Source: Tabrizicola_A aquatica (lineage in GTDB: Bacteria > Pseudomonadota > Alphaproteobacteria > Rhodobacterales > Rhodobacteraceae). Taken from it: DNA of 64,000 bases. The position numbers and the translations under genes were made by a program. Positions 7,721-16,912 of this stretch are shown piece by piece. Numbering within the stretch: the stretch's first letter is position 1; the number at the start of each line of letters is the position of its first letter. Under the pieces are notes generated by a model that ran no database searches, was not told where the DNA came from, and saw only the letters and a program-made list of their open reading frames with translations. Where the stretch lies: the NCBI GenBank assembly GCA_965194375.1, contig CBDAEL010000003.1. The stretch is one strand, 5' to 3'.

Positions 7721-9388
7721 TCAGACCACAAGCTCTTTGGGCTGTTTCCAGTTGATGTAGGACGTCACGATCAAACGCGTCACCAAGATCGTCGTGAACA
7801 TCGAGGTGAAGATCCCGATCCCCGTCGTGACCGCAAAGCCGCGCACGGCGCCAGAGCCAATCACGAACATGATAAGCGCCGTGATCAACCCTGTGATGTT
7901 ACTGTCCAAAATGGCCGAGAACGCGCGCTCAAAGCCCAGTTCAATCGCCCGGGCGGGTGACTTACCATCGCGCAACTCCTCGCGGATGCGCTCAAAGATC
8001 AGCACGTTGCTGTCCACCGCGATGCCCGTCGTCAAGACGATCCCGGCGATGCCCGGCAATGTGAGCGTGGCCCCAATCGTCGACATCAACGCAATCAGCA
8101 AGGTCATGTTGATCGCCAGAGCGATATTGGCAAAAACGCCGAACAGGCCATAGCTGAGCACCATATAGCTCGCCACGGCGATCAGCCCGACGATGCCCGC
8201 CATCTTGCCCGCATCAATGCTGTCTTGGCCCAGTTCCGGGCCAATCGTGCGCTCTTCCAAAAACACCATCTTGGCCGGCAGGGCGCCCGCGCGCAGCAAA
8301 ACGGCGAGGTTGGTCGATTCCTCGACCGTGAAATTGCCGGTGATGATCCCCGACCCACCCGCGATATGGCTTTGGATCGTCGGGGCTGAAATCACCTCAT
8401 CATCCAAGACAATCGCAAAGGGCTCGCCGATATGGGCGGCGGTATAGTCGCCAAACGCGCGCGCGCCTGTCGGATTGAACCGGAAACTCACCGCAGGGCG
8501 GCCGTTTTGGTCAAACGACGGCTGGGCGTCGGTCAATTCGTCGCCGCCCACCACCGATTCCTCGGCGATGATGTGATAAACGCCCTCTTCATCGGCATCG
8601 GCCACCAGCCGGTTGCGCGGCCCCGGATCGGCCCCCGCATCCGAGGTGCGACCCAAGACCTGATGGAAGGTCAGCTTGGCTGTCGTGCCGATGACCGCCT
8701 TCAACTCCTGCGCCGAGCCAATGCCCGGCACCTGAATCAGGATCCGGTCATCGCCCTGCCGCTGGATCGTGGGTTCGCGCGTGCCCACCTCATCCACCCG
8801 GCGGCGAATGATCTCAAGGCTTTGCTGCACCGTGCGGCTGTCGCTGGCCAGACGTTCGGCCTCAGACAGTTGCACAATGATCTCCAACCCCTCAACCGAC
8901 ACGTCAAGGTCCGAGGCCCCTGCCCCGGTTAGCGTCATCACCGGCGTGGCCAGTGCCCGCACCTTTTCCAAGGCCACGGGCACACCATCCGGGTTCGAGA
9001 TCGCCACGCGCAACACGCCGGGCACCGAGGGCTGACGGCGCACCGCGCCCACCTCGTCCCGCACTTCGCGCAGCGCATCGCGCACGTCGGGCCACAGCCC
9101 GTCGATCCGCTGGGCATAGACATCTGCCACTTCGACGCGCGCCAAAAGATGCGCGCCGCCCCGCAGGTCCAACCCAAGGCTCATCAGAGCCGAGGGCAAG
9201 ACATCGGGCCACAAGGCACGGTCGGCGGCCTGCGCCTCGGTGGCCACGCCACCGTTGGCCTCGATCACCTTCACAGCGTCATTGTGACGTTCGACTTGCG
9301 TGTAGAGCGCGTTTGGAACAGCGGCCAGTATCCCCCAGCCAACAACCAAAACGATCAACAAACGCTTCCACAGCGGGGTATGCAGCAT
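7721..9388 (-). CDS. secD: SecD, protein export membrane subunit
   Basis: The 555-residue protein starts with one membrane helix and the SecD motif MSLGLDLRGGAHLL. It has a long periplasmic P1 domain, then five more helices with TTGIAVDSNVLIFERIREEL, the counterpart of the SecF motif. The length matches alphaproteobacterial SecD. It starts 13 bases after the yajC stop and belongs to the same operon. The role is proton-driven late-stage translocation together with SecF and YajC. Confidence 0.96.
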   Translation of the reverse strand: MLHTPLWKRLLIVLVVGWGILAAVPNALYTQVERHNDAVKVIEANGGVATEAQAADRALWPDVLPSALMSLGLDLRGGAHLLARVEVADVYAQRIDGLWPDVRDALREVRDEVGAVRRQPSVPGVLRVAISNPDGVPVALEKVRALATPVMTLTGAGASDLDVSVEGLEIIVQLSEAERLASDSRTVQQSLEIIRRRVDEVGTREPTIQRQGDDRILIQVPGIGSAQELKAVIGTTAKLTFHQVLGRTSDAGADPGPRNRLVADADEEGVYHIIAEESVVGGDELTDAQPSFDQNGRPAVSFRFNPTGARAFGDYTAAHIGEPFAIVLDDEVISAPTIQSHIAGGSGIITGNFTVEESTNLAVLLRAGALPAKMVFLEERTIGPELGQDSIDAGKMAGIVGLIAVASYMVLSYGLFGVFANIALAINMTLLIALMSTIGATLTLPGIAGIVLTTGIAVDSNVLIFERIREELRDGKSPARAIELGFERAFSAILDSNITGLITALIMFVIGSGAVRGFAVTTGIGIFTSMFTTILVTRLIVTSYINWKQPKELVV

Positions 9389-9401
9389 GATAAAAGTGCC
9401 T

Positions 9402-9737
9402 TCAGGCGGCCGCAGCCGGTTCAGTCTTGTTCATCACCTGAACGATGGTGTGCTTCATGACCTTAACTTTGACGCCCTCGGCAATCTCGATATCCAAGAC
9501 GCCATCATCGCCCACACGGTGAATTTTGCCGATGATGCCGCCTTGGGTCAGCACCTGATCACCCTTGCGCAGGGCTTCGATCATCGCCTTCAGCTCTTTC
9601 ACCTTCTTTTGCTGCGGACGGATCAGCAGGAAATACATGATCGCAAAGATCAGGATCAACGGCAAGAAAGAGCCAAGGGCAGCCCCGGCCCCACCAGCGG
9701 CACCAGCATCTTGCGCATAAGCGGCGGTCACGAACAT
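9402..9737 (-). CDS. yajC: YajC, Sec translocase accessory subunit
   Basis: The 111-residue protein begins MFVTAAYAQDAG, followed by a Gly/Ala stretch, one membrane helix (FLPLILIFAIMYFLLIRPQ) and a basic cytoplasmic part ending in SH3-like sequence with KGDQVLTQGGIIGKI. The RPQQKK that follows the helix is the family signature. The start at 9737 was chosen for its AGAGGA ribosome site seven bases upstream; the frame stays open 38 codons further but that part looks non-coding. It is the first gene of the sec-ccm operon. Confidence 0.93.
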   Translation of the reverse strand: MFVTAAYAQDAGAAGGAGAALGSFLPLILIFAIMYFLLIRPQQKKVKELKAMIEALRKGDQVLTQGGIIGKIHRVGDDGVLDIEIAEGVKVKVMKHTIVQVMNKTEPAAAA

Positions 9738-9923
9738 CAGAAGTCCTCTCGTTGGGGCACCACGGGCCCAGTATGGTTCGGCGTATAGATCGGCGCGCAC
9801 CCTACCCTTGGCCAATGACCGGCGCAAGGTTGCCACGCTCCTCGCTGTCACTTGGGCAAGCCCCGTGCAATGCGCAAGAGATTTGGCTATTCATTCCCCA
9901 TCCATTTGACAAAAAGGGCCATT

Positions 9924-10934
9924 ATGGCGCGTATTTTTTTGCTTTCAGCGATGAAGAACGAAGGGCCCGACGTGTTGGAATGGGCGCTTTACCATCGGCT
10001 GATCGGTTTTGATCACATACTTGTTTACACCAATGACTGCACGGATGGCTCAGATCGGCTGTTGGATGCCATCGCCGATCTCGGCTGGTTAACCCATCAC
10101 CGCCACACCCCGCCCGCTGGGACATCGCCACAAGATGCGGTCGCAGCCCTCGCCAAAACGGACCCCGTCATTCGAGAGTCTGAGTGGGGGATGTGGCTCG
10201 ATGCGGACGAGTTTCTTGTGGTGCATGCGGGCCAGCGACAGGTGGCGGACCTTGTCGCCGCCGCCCGCGGGGCCGACGCGCTTGCGCTCAACTGGCGCAA
10301 CTTTGGCGATTGTGGGCATCAGACCACGCCTGCGGGGCTGGTGATTGAAAACTTCACCCACGGCATGAGGCTAGACAATCCGCAAAGCCGCAGCGTGAAA
10401 ACGCTGTTCCGCCTGACCCCGCGCATCGCAGATTTTGCCATCCACCGCCCGATCATCACGACAGGCGAAGAGATCGCCTTTCGCGACGGTGGCGGAAAAC
10501 CCCTGCGTCACCACTTCCAGTTTGACCGCAACAAGGACAACCGCCCCAAGCACCGCGTCCCCGAAGGCCGCCAAAGCTGGAAAATCGGTCAGATCAACCA
10601 CTACCCGATCAAGGCGCTGGACCGCTATCTTCTGAAACGCCTGCGCGGCAACGGGCTTGAACCCGATTGTGCGCCCGAACGCTTTGATCCGGAATATCTG
10701 GACATCTTCAACTTCAACGACGTGCAGGACCTCAGCCTGCACCGAGATCTGCCTGTGCTGAAATCGGCCATGGCGACCGCACTCGCCACACCCGCCATCG
10801 CCGCGGCGTATGCCGAGTGCGCCGCCCGCGACGCCGCCCGCCGGGCCGAGGTTGCCCCGCTGATCCCGGCCCTACTGCCCCTGCGCTACCGCCGGGGCGG
10901 CCCCCCTTCCCCCTTGCAGGCGAATGGGGCATAA
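9924..10934 (+). CDS. Glycosyltransferase family 2-type protein (Glyco_tranf_2_4 domain)
   Basis: The protein has 336 residues from ATG 9924, which follows an AAGGG ribosome site. The N-terminus MARIFLLSAMKNEGPDVLEW and the DADEFL motif (WGMWLDADEFLVV) are typical of the Glyco_tranf_2_4 group, which includes many rhodobacterial enzymes of unknown acceptor; the DxD-like DAD would hold the metal and nucleotide-sugar. No membrane helix is seen. It stands alone between yajC (divergent) and serS, so the pathway, perhaps surface polysaccharide or glycoprotein, cannot be told. Confidence 0.8.
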   Translation: MARIFLLSAMKNEGPDVLEWALYHRLIGFDHILVYTNDCTDGSDRLLDAIADLGWLTHHRHTPPAGTSPQDAVAALAKTDPVIRESEWGMWLDADEFLVVHAGQRQVADLVAAARGADALALNWRNFGDCGHQTTPAGLVIENFTHGMRLDNPQSRSVKTLFRLTPRIADFAIHRPIITTGEEIAFRDGGGKPLRHHFQFDRNKDNRPKHRVPEGRQSWKIGQINHYPIKALDRYLLKRLRGNGLEPDCAPERFDPEYLDIFNFNDVQDLSLHRDLPVLKSAMATALATPAIAAAYAECAARDAARRAEVAPLIPALLPLRYRRGGPPSPLQANGA

Positions 10935-10967
10935 CCCGGCCAGCCATTTGCCACACGAGGCCCAGAC

Positions 10968-12257
10968 ATGCACGACATCCGCGCCATCCGCGAAAATCCC
11001 TCCGCCTTTGATGCGGCCCTCGCACGCCGGGGCCTGTCGCCGATGTCGCCCGCCATTTTGGCCCTCGACAACAACCGCCGCGCAAAGATCTTGGCGTCCG
11101 AGACCGCCGCCGCCGCGCAAAATGCCGCCTCGAAAGAGGTGGGTGCCGCTAAGGCGCGCGGAGACGACGCCGAGTTTGAACGCCTTCGCGCGCTGGTGGC
11201 CGAGAAAAAGGCCGAAATCGCCAAGCTGACCGAAGAAGCCGCCGACGAGGACAGCGCCCTGCGCGACATGCTGATGCGGATCCCGAACCTGCCTTTGGAT
11301 GCGGTGCCGCAAGGGGCCGATGAAAACGACAATGTCGAAATCCGCCGCTGGGGCACACCCCGGACCTTTGATTTCACCCCGCATGAACATTTCGACATTG
11401 CTGGCGTCAAACCGGGGATGGACTTTGAAACCGCCGCCAAACTCTCGGGCGCGCGCTTTGTCGTGCTGCGCGGCGCGGTGATCCGCGTCCACCGTGCGCT
11501 TGGCCAGTTCATGCTGGACACCCATATCAACGATCATGGCCTGTCGGAAACTTGGACCCCGGTTCTGGTGAAGGAAGAGGCGATGTATGGCACCAACCAA
11601 CTGCCGAAATTCGCCGAGGACAGCTATCAAACCACCAATGGCTGGTGGCTGGTGCCAACCTCCGAGGTCACGCTAACCAACACCGTCGCGGGCGATGTGC
11701 TGGACGAGGCGCAACTGCCCATCCGCATGACCGCCCTGACCCAATGCTTCCGCTCGGAAGCCGGGTCTGCGGGCAAGGACACCTCGGGCATGCTGCGCCA
11801 GCACCAGTTCGAAAAGGTCGAGATGGTCACGATCTGTGCGGCGGATAAGGCGCTGGACGAGCACGAGCGCATGACCAAATGCGCCGAAGCCATCCTTGAA
11901 AAGCTGGGAATCCCCTATCGCACCATCGTCTTGTGCACCGGTGACATGGGCTTTGGCGCGCAGAAAACCCATGACCTTGAGGCGTGGTTGCCGGGCCAAA
12001 ACAAATTCCGCGAAATCTCAAGCGTTTCCACCTGTGGCACCTTCCAAGCCCGCCGCATGAACGCCCGCGCCAAAGCCCCCGGCGGCAAGCCCGAGTTTGT
12101 CGCCACGCTGAACGGATCGGGCCTTGCGGTCGGGCGCTGCCTGATTGCGGTTTTGGAAAACGGCCAGCAGGCCGATGGATCGGTCGATCTTCCGGCAGCC
12201 CTGCACCCCTATCTCGGCGGCAAGACCCGGATTTCGGCCTCAGGCGTGCTCGAGTGA
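10968..12257 (+). CDS. serS: Seryl-tRNA synthetase
   Basis: The 429-residue protein has an N-terminal coiled-coil arm (residues ~1-110, starting MHDIRAIRENPSAFDAAL) that binds the long variable arm of tRNA-Ser, then a class II core. Motif 2 is visible as FRSEAGSAGKDTSGMLRQHQ and motif 3 as SGLAVGRCLIAVLEN. It charges tRNA-Ser and tRNA-Sec with serine in the cytoplasm. The TGA stop overlaps the GTG start of the next gene. Confidence 0.97.
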   Translation: MHDIRAIRENPSAFDAALARRGLSPMSPAILALDNNRRAKILASETAAAAQNAASKEVGAAKARGDDAEFERLRALVAEKKAEIAKLTEEAADEDSALRDMLMRIPNLPLDAVPQGADENDNVEIRRWGTPRTFDFTPHEHFDIAGVKPGMDFETAAKLSGARFVVLRGAVIRVHRALGQFMLDTHINDHGLSETWTPVLVKEEAMYGTNQLPKFAEDSYQTTNGWWLVPTSEVTLTNTVAGDVLDEAQLPIRMTALTQCFRSEAGSAGKDTSGMLRQHQFEKVEMVTICAADKALDEHERMTKCAEAILEKLGIPYRTIVLCTGDMGFGAQKTHDLEAWLPGQNKFREISSVSTCGTFQARRMNARAKAPGGKPEFVATLNGSGLAVGRCLIAVLENGQQADGSVDLPAALHPYLGGKTRISASGVLE

Positions 12258-12967
12258 GCGTCGCGCGGCTGATCCAACCCGCGCTTTTGCTGGCGATCCT
12301 CGCCATGGTCGCCGCCCCGGCGCTGACCCCCGCCTTCACGGGCTATGATCCGGCAACCTTCCCGGTGCGGATCGAGCGTCCCGCGATCCAACCCGCTGGC
12401 TATGCCTTTTCGATCTGGGGGCTAATTTACCTTTGGCTGCTGGCCCATGCCGTCTTTGGCCTGTTGAAACGCCGCAATGACCCGGCCTTTCTGCGCCCGG
12501 CCCTGCCGCTCCTGGTCTCGGGGCTTTTGGGCAGCGTCTGGCTGGCCATCGCCTCCAGCGCACCGATCACGGCCACATTCGTCATCCTCGTGATGGGCTG
12601 GCTGGCGATGCTGGCCTATCTGCGTGCCGACCAGACCCAAGACCGCTGGCTTTTGGCGGCACCTTTGGCGATTTACGCAGGCTGGCTGACCGCCGCCTGT
12701 GGCGTGTCGGTGGGGGTGATCTTGGCGGGATACGGGGTGCTGTCGAACACGGGCGCGGCCCTACTCATGCTGACCGTGGTGATCGCGGTCGCCTTGTTCG
12801 TGCAGGCCCGCCGCCCCAAGATGCCGGTTTATGGAGCCACCGTGGTTTGGGCCGCCATCGGCGTTGTGTTGGCCAATTGGGCCGATACCCAGACCGTCGC
12901 CCTGACCGCGGCAGGCGGCGCGCTGATCGTCGCCCTCTGGACCCTCATCACCCTACGCCGCGCCTAA
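12254..12967 (+). CDS. TspO/MBR-related integral membrane protein
   Basis: The 237-residue protein has about seven hydrophobic helices and is rich in Trp. The segment PAGYAFSIWGLIYLWLLAHA resembles the W-F-x-x-x-W-x-x-LY region of tryptophan-rich sensory proteins, and several rhodobacterial proteins of this length carry that label. True TspO has about 160 residues and five helices, so this is a longer relative and ligand binding is uncertain. The start is GTG 12254, which overlaps the serS stop (GTGA); the frame is open much further upstream, but inside serS. Translation is probably coupled to serS. Confidence 0.65.
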   Translation: MSVARLIQPALLLAILAMVAAPALTPAFTGYDPATFPVRIERPAIQPAGYAFSIWGLIYLWLLAHAVFGLLKRRNDPAFLRPALPLLVSGLLGSVWLAIASSAPITATFVILVMGWLAMLAYLRADQTQDRWLLAAPLAIYAGWLTAACGVSVGVILAGYGVLSNTGAALLMLTVVIAVALFVQARRPKMPVYGATVVWAAIGVVLANWADTQTVALTAAGGALIVALWTLITLRRA

Positions 12968-12970
12968 GAC

Positions 12971-12992
12971 AAAAGCCCCAACCGGGGCCTTT
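12971..12992. terminator. Hairpin between convergent genes
   Basis: AAAAGCCCC-AAC-GGGGCCTTT forms a short GC stem with flanking A and T tracts and one bulged C. It sits in the 32-base gap between the TspO-like gene and der, whose stops face each other, so it can serve both strands. Confidence 0.6.
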
Positions 12993-12999
12993 GCAGGGC

Positions 13000-14469
13000 T
13001 TACTCGCCCGTGTTCTTTGCCTTGTGTTTGCGCAACCGGCTGGGCGTGTGGAACTTGCGTTCCTTCCACGGATTTTCATTGGCTTGGCTGCGGAAAAACA
13101 GCCGAATGGGCGTGCCCGGCATGTCAAAATGATCGCGCAACCCATTGACCAGATAGCGTTTATAGCTTTCGGGCAATTCATCGGGGCGCGAGCATTTCAC
13201 CATGAACCCCGGCGGGCGGGTTTTCACTTGGGTCATATAGCGCAGCTTGATCCGGTGGCCCCCGGGGGCCGGTGGCGGATGCGCCTCTGTCATGGCCCCA
13301 AGCCAGGTGTTCAGCCGCGCCGTCGGCACACGGCGGTTCCAGACGTCATGCGCTTTGCGGATGGCGTCGTGCAGCCGGTCCAAACCCCGGCCTGTCTTGG
13401 CCGAAACCGTGACCAAGGGCGCGCCGCGCAACTGCGGCAAAAGCCGCTCGAACATCTCTTTCAGATCGGCCAGCTTTTCCTGCTTGTCGTCCTCAAGATC
13501 CCATTTGTTGATCGCCACCACCACCGCACGACCCTCGGTCTCGGCAAAGTCGGCGATCCGCAAGTCTTGGGTTTCAAACGGAATTTCTACGTCCAGAAGG
13601 ACGACCACCACCTCGGCAAAGCGCACGGCGCGAAGCCCGTCCGACACCGACAGCTTTTCCAGCTTTTCGGTGACCTTGGCCTTCTTGCGCATGCCAGCGG
13701 TGTCGAAAATCCGGATCGGCGTGCCCTGCCACTCGGCCCGGACTGAAATCGCATCGCGGGTGATCCCGGCCTCGGGGCCTGTCAAAAGGCGATCATAGCC
13801 CAGAATCTTGTTGATCAGAGTCGATTTGCCCGCATTCGGGCGGCCAATCACAGCGATCTGCAGCGGCTTCTTGGCGGTCGGGTAATGGGCGAATTCATCG
13901 GCCTCAAGCTCGGCCTCATCTTCCGAGATATCGACATCCACCACCGGGGCGTTTTCCGCCTCACGCTCGGCAAACTCGCCCTCAAGCGGTTTGAGCATGT
14001 GGTAAAGGTCGTCCATCCCCTCGCCATGTTCGGCCGACAGCCGCACAGGCTCGCCCAGACCCAAGGAATAGGCCTCCAAAGCGCCTGCGTCGCCTGCTTT
14101 GCCCTCGGCCTTGTTGACGCCCAAGATCACCCGCGCCGATTTCTTGCGCAGGATCTCGGCAAAAACCTCGTCCGAAGGTGTCACCCCCACGCGGCCATCA
14201 ATCAGGAAGAGGCAGACATCGGCCATATCCACCGCGCGTTCGGTCAAGCGCCGCATCCGGCCCTGAAGGCTGTCGTCGGTGACCTCCTCCAGCCCCGCCG
14301 TGTCAATCACGGTGAAGCGCAGGTCAAACAGCTTGGCATCCCCCTCGCGCAAATCGCGCGTCACACCGGGCTGGTCATCCACCAGCGCCAGCTTGCGGCC
14401 CACAAGCCGATTGAACAGGGTCGATTTTCCCACATTGGGGCGGCCTACGATGGCCAGCGTAAAGCTCAT
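13000..14469 (-). CDS. der: GTPase Der (EngA), ribosome assembly
   Basis: The 489-residue protein has two tandem GTPase domains: P-loops GRPNVGKST (residues 9-17) and GRPNAGKST (209-217), DTAG switch motifs in both, and specificity motifs NKAE and NKWD. A KH-like C-terminal domain follows. The acidic linker between the G domains (EDEAELEADE) is typical. Der acts in 50S subunit maturation. It ends the order TPR protein-bamB-der, the same order as yfgM-bamB-der in E. coli. Confidence 0.97.
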   Translation of the reverse strand: MSFTLAIVGRPNVGKSTLFNRLVGRKLALVDDQPGVTRDLREGDAKLFDLRFTVIDTAGLEEVTDDSLQGRMRRLTERAVDMADVCLFLIDGRVGVTPSDEVFAEILRKKSARVILGVNKAEGKAGDAGALEAYSLGLGEPVRLSAEHGEGMDDLYHMLKPLEGEFAEREAENAPVVDVDISEDEAELEADEFAHYPTAKKPLQIAVIGRPNAGKSTLINKILGYDRLLTGPEAGITRDAISVRAEWQGTPIRIFDTAGMRKKAKVTEKLEKLSVSDGLRAVRFAEVVVVLLDVEIPFETQDLRIADFAETEGRAVVVAINKWDLEDDKQEKLADLKEMFERLLPQLRGAPLVTVSAKTGRGLDRLHDAIRKAHDVWNRRVPTARLNTWLGAMTEAHPPPAPGGHRIKLRYMTQVKTRPPGFMVKCSRPDELPESYKRYLVNGLRDHFDMPGTPIRLFFRSQANENPWKERKFHTPSRLRKHKAKNTGE

Positions 14470-14515
14470 GATGCGTCCGTTTCTCTCAAGCCGCCCCCCT
14501 TACAGGGCTTTGGCC

Positions 14516-15901
14516 CTAACGGAAAGCGTGAAGTTGCCCATTGGTGCCAACCACAAACAGCATCCCCGCCGCCAGCGCCGCCGGCGAGGCTGCGCCTCCG
14601 GGGATTTCAGCCGATCCGACCATCGCCCCATCTACCGGATTGAAGAGCCGCAGCCCGCCGTCCGAGGAGACAATCGCAATCCGCCCACCGGCCAGAACCG
14701 GCCCGTAATGCGCGGTGATTTCCTTCCAGCGCTTGGGCTTTTCGGCCTTGTAATAGGGCATCTGCACCGCCCAGATCACTGCCCCGCTTTGGGCGTCAAG
14801 ACGCACCAGCTTGGCCTGGTCATTGACCACAAAGACCGATCCCCCCACCACCAAGGCGGGGTTCATCGCGCCCTCATTCGCCGTCCAAAGCCGCTGTCCG
14901 GTTTGCGCGTTAAAGGCTGAGGTCCGCCCCGAAGCCGAGCCGACATAAACCGCCCCACCGGCAATCACCGGATCGCCCGTCAGATCGGACGTGCCCGCCG
15001 CATAGGCCCGGCCAAGCCGTTGGCCTGCCACTGCACCGCCCCAGCTGCGCGTGCCATCCTCGGGCTTGATAGCGGCCACCTCGCCCCCGGCGAAGGGCAA
15101 GAGCACGAGCCCCTCCCCCACCCCCGGAGAGCCGCTGCCCACCATGCCCGACACCGCACGCGTGCCGCTGACGCTCCAGCGCTGTTTGCCGCTTGTGGCA
15201 TCCACGGCCACAGCCGTGCCATCGCGCGCCACGGCATAGACCGTGCCGCCGTCAACCGCCGGTGCGCCGATCACAGGTGCATCAAAGCGCTGGCGCCACT
15301 GCACCGTGCCGGTCGCGGCATCCAGCGCCACCAGTTCCCCAAAGGCCGTGGTGACAAAGAGCTGCCCGCCCTGCGCGGCCAAGCCGCCGCCCGAGACTTC
15401 GGACGCGTTCTTGTCAAACTCGGCCCGCAGATCGGCCTGCCACAGCACAGCGCCCGAGGTCGAAAGACCCGTGACCTGCGCGCGCGAATCCATCGCAAAG
15501 ACCCGGCCATTCGCCACCACGGGCGCGGCTGTCAGGCGGTTGCGCTTGGAATTGCCCGCGCCGATCGCGGCGCTCCACACCCGGACAGGCGCGGCCGACA
15601 AGGCCCCATGCGGCCCAGAATGGCGCACTGACCCGCCGCGATGGGTCCAATCGGCATTGGCCACGGCGCCCGGCAGCGCAATCGGACGCGCCTCGTTTTG
15701 CAGCACAAAGGCTTCGGCGGTCGGATCAGGCTGGCCCTCAACCGGGATCGAGGCTTCCAAGGGCGTGCGCAGATCAAACCGCTCGCCTTCCAGCACGACA
15801 TCGCGTTCGCAGCCCGCGAGTGCGGTCGCCAAAAGCGTCATCCCCAGGATTGGCCGCAAACCCCCTGCCATCGCCCGTCTCTCCACTTGCCGAACCGTCA
15901 T
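14516..15901 (-). CDS. bamB: BamB-like outer-membrane lipoprotein with PQQ/beta-propeller repeats
   Basis: The 461-residue protein has a lipoprotein signal peptide with the lipobox LAGC (Cys30 by the chosen start). Its repeated WQADLRAEF-like and GAVIWAVQ-like blades mark an eight-bladed PQQ-type propeller. BamB scaffolds outer-membrane beta-barrel assembly on BamA. The start is uncertain: ATG codons 10 and 20 residues later would still leave a usable signal peptide. It lies between a YfgM-like gene and der, which supports BamB over a PQQ dehydrogenase; it is also too short to be the latter. Confidence 0.87.
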   Translation of the reverse strand: MTVRQVERRAMAGGLRPILGMTLLATALAGCERDVVLEGERFDLRTPLEASIPVEGQPDPTAEAFVLQNEARPIALPGAVANADWTHRGGSVRHSGPHGALSAAPVRVWSAAIGAGNSKRNRLTAAPVVANGRVFAMDSRAQVTGLSTSGAVLWQADLRAEFDKNASEVSGGGLAAQGGQLFVTTAFGELVALDAATGTVQWRQRFDAPVIGAPAVDGGTVYAVARDGTAVAVDATSGKQRWSVSGTRAVSGMVGSGSPGVGEGLVLLPFAGGEVAAIKPEDGTRSWGGAVAGQRLGRAYAAGTSDLTGDPVIAGGAVYVGSASGRTSAFNAQTGQRLWTANEGAMNPALVVGGSVFVVNDQAKLVRLDAQSGAVIWAVQMPYYKAEKPKRWKEITAHYGPVLAGGRIAIVSSDGGLRLFNPVDGAMVGSAEIPGGAASPAALAAGMLFVVGTNGQLHAFR

Positions 15902-15952
15902 TGCCGCCTCAATTCACATCGCCCCGGCCCAAGGGCCAAAGGCTTTTCGTCA

Positions 15953-16624
15953 TCAACCCTGATCGGGCGCAGCTTCAGCCGTTTCGGGCAAGCTGCCCCC
16001 CAGCGCGGTGATCATCTGTGCCGCGCGCGCCCGCAGACCCTGCGTCGCCTCTTGATCCTGCATCAGCGTGGCGAGCGCGGCAATTGCCGCCTCGGTGTTG
16101 CCCTCTTCGAGCATCAGATAGGCCAGCTGCTCGGCCGCCATCACCCGAAATGCCCGACCGGGGGCGGAAATGCCCTCAAGCGCTGCGCGGCGGTCGGCCA
16201 AGGCCATATCGGTCCCCGCCACCATCACCCGGCGCAACTGCGCCATGTCGCGGTAAATCTCGGGCTGGGTGACATCGGCGATCAAAGCGTCCAAGGCCGC
16301 CAAAGCCGCCGCTTTATCCTCGGCAGGGTCCGAAGCGACCATCAACGCGCGCAGGGCAAGCTGCGCCCCATCAGCCGGAACAGACCCCATCGCGGCGCGC
16401 CGTTCGGACGCACCCCCAATGTCCAGCGCATCCAGCATCGCCTCGCCAAAGCCCTCGGCCCGGGCCAGCGCCTGCGCCTTTTGCCATTCGCTATAGGCCG
16501 CACCGCCCACGATGGCGACCACCAAAAGACCGCCGATCCAGCCGTATTTGCGGAACATCGCAAACAGCCGGTCACGGCGCACCTCTTCGGTCACCTCCTC
16601 GATGAAACTGTCGGGATTGCTCAC
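15953..16624 (-). CDS. YfgM-like tetratricopeptide membrane protein
   Basis: The 223-residue protein starts at GTG 16624, placed by a GGAGAGG ribosome site; the frame is open well upstream but reads as non-coding sequence. The cytoplasmic N-terminus SNPDSFIEEVTEEVRRDRLF is followed by one membrane helix (YGWIGGLLVVAIVGGAAYS) and a periplasmic alanine-rich TPR-like part. This is the architecture of E. coli YfgM, an ancillary factor at the SecYEG translocon. Its place just upstream of bamB and der matches that assignment. Confidence 0.8.
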   Translation of the reverse strand: MSNPDSFIEEVTEEVRRDRLFAMFRKYGWIGGLLVVAIVGGAAYSEWQKAQALARAEGFGEAMLDALDIGGASERRAAMGSVPADGAQLALRALMVASDPAEDKAAALAALDALIADVTQPEIYRDMAQLRRVMVAGTDMALADRRAALEGISAPGRAFRVMAAEQLAYLMLEEGNTEAAIAALATLMQDQEATQGLRARAAQMITALGGSLPETAEAAPDQG

Positions 16625-16912
16625 TTCCGTGCCTCTCCTTGGCGGCCTGTCGGGTCTCTGCCCACGGGCCTTGTTCGGTCCACCATCAACCCTTGGGTCA
16701 ACTCTTTGGTTTGTCTTACAGGGCTTGCGCCCGCCCGCCAAGCCCTTGCGCCGGAATGGGCTCAAATCTGCACGCCCAAATCTGGCCGGGGTGCCCTTGC
16801 GCGCCCATCCCCCCCCTGCGACGTCGCCGGGCAAAGACCGCGATTGCGCCCAGCTTGGGCCACAATCCCACGTCAAACTGCGCATTGATCGCGGTTCTTC
16901 ACAGGTTCCAGA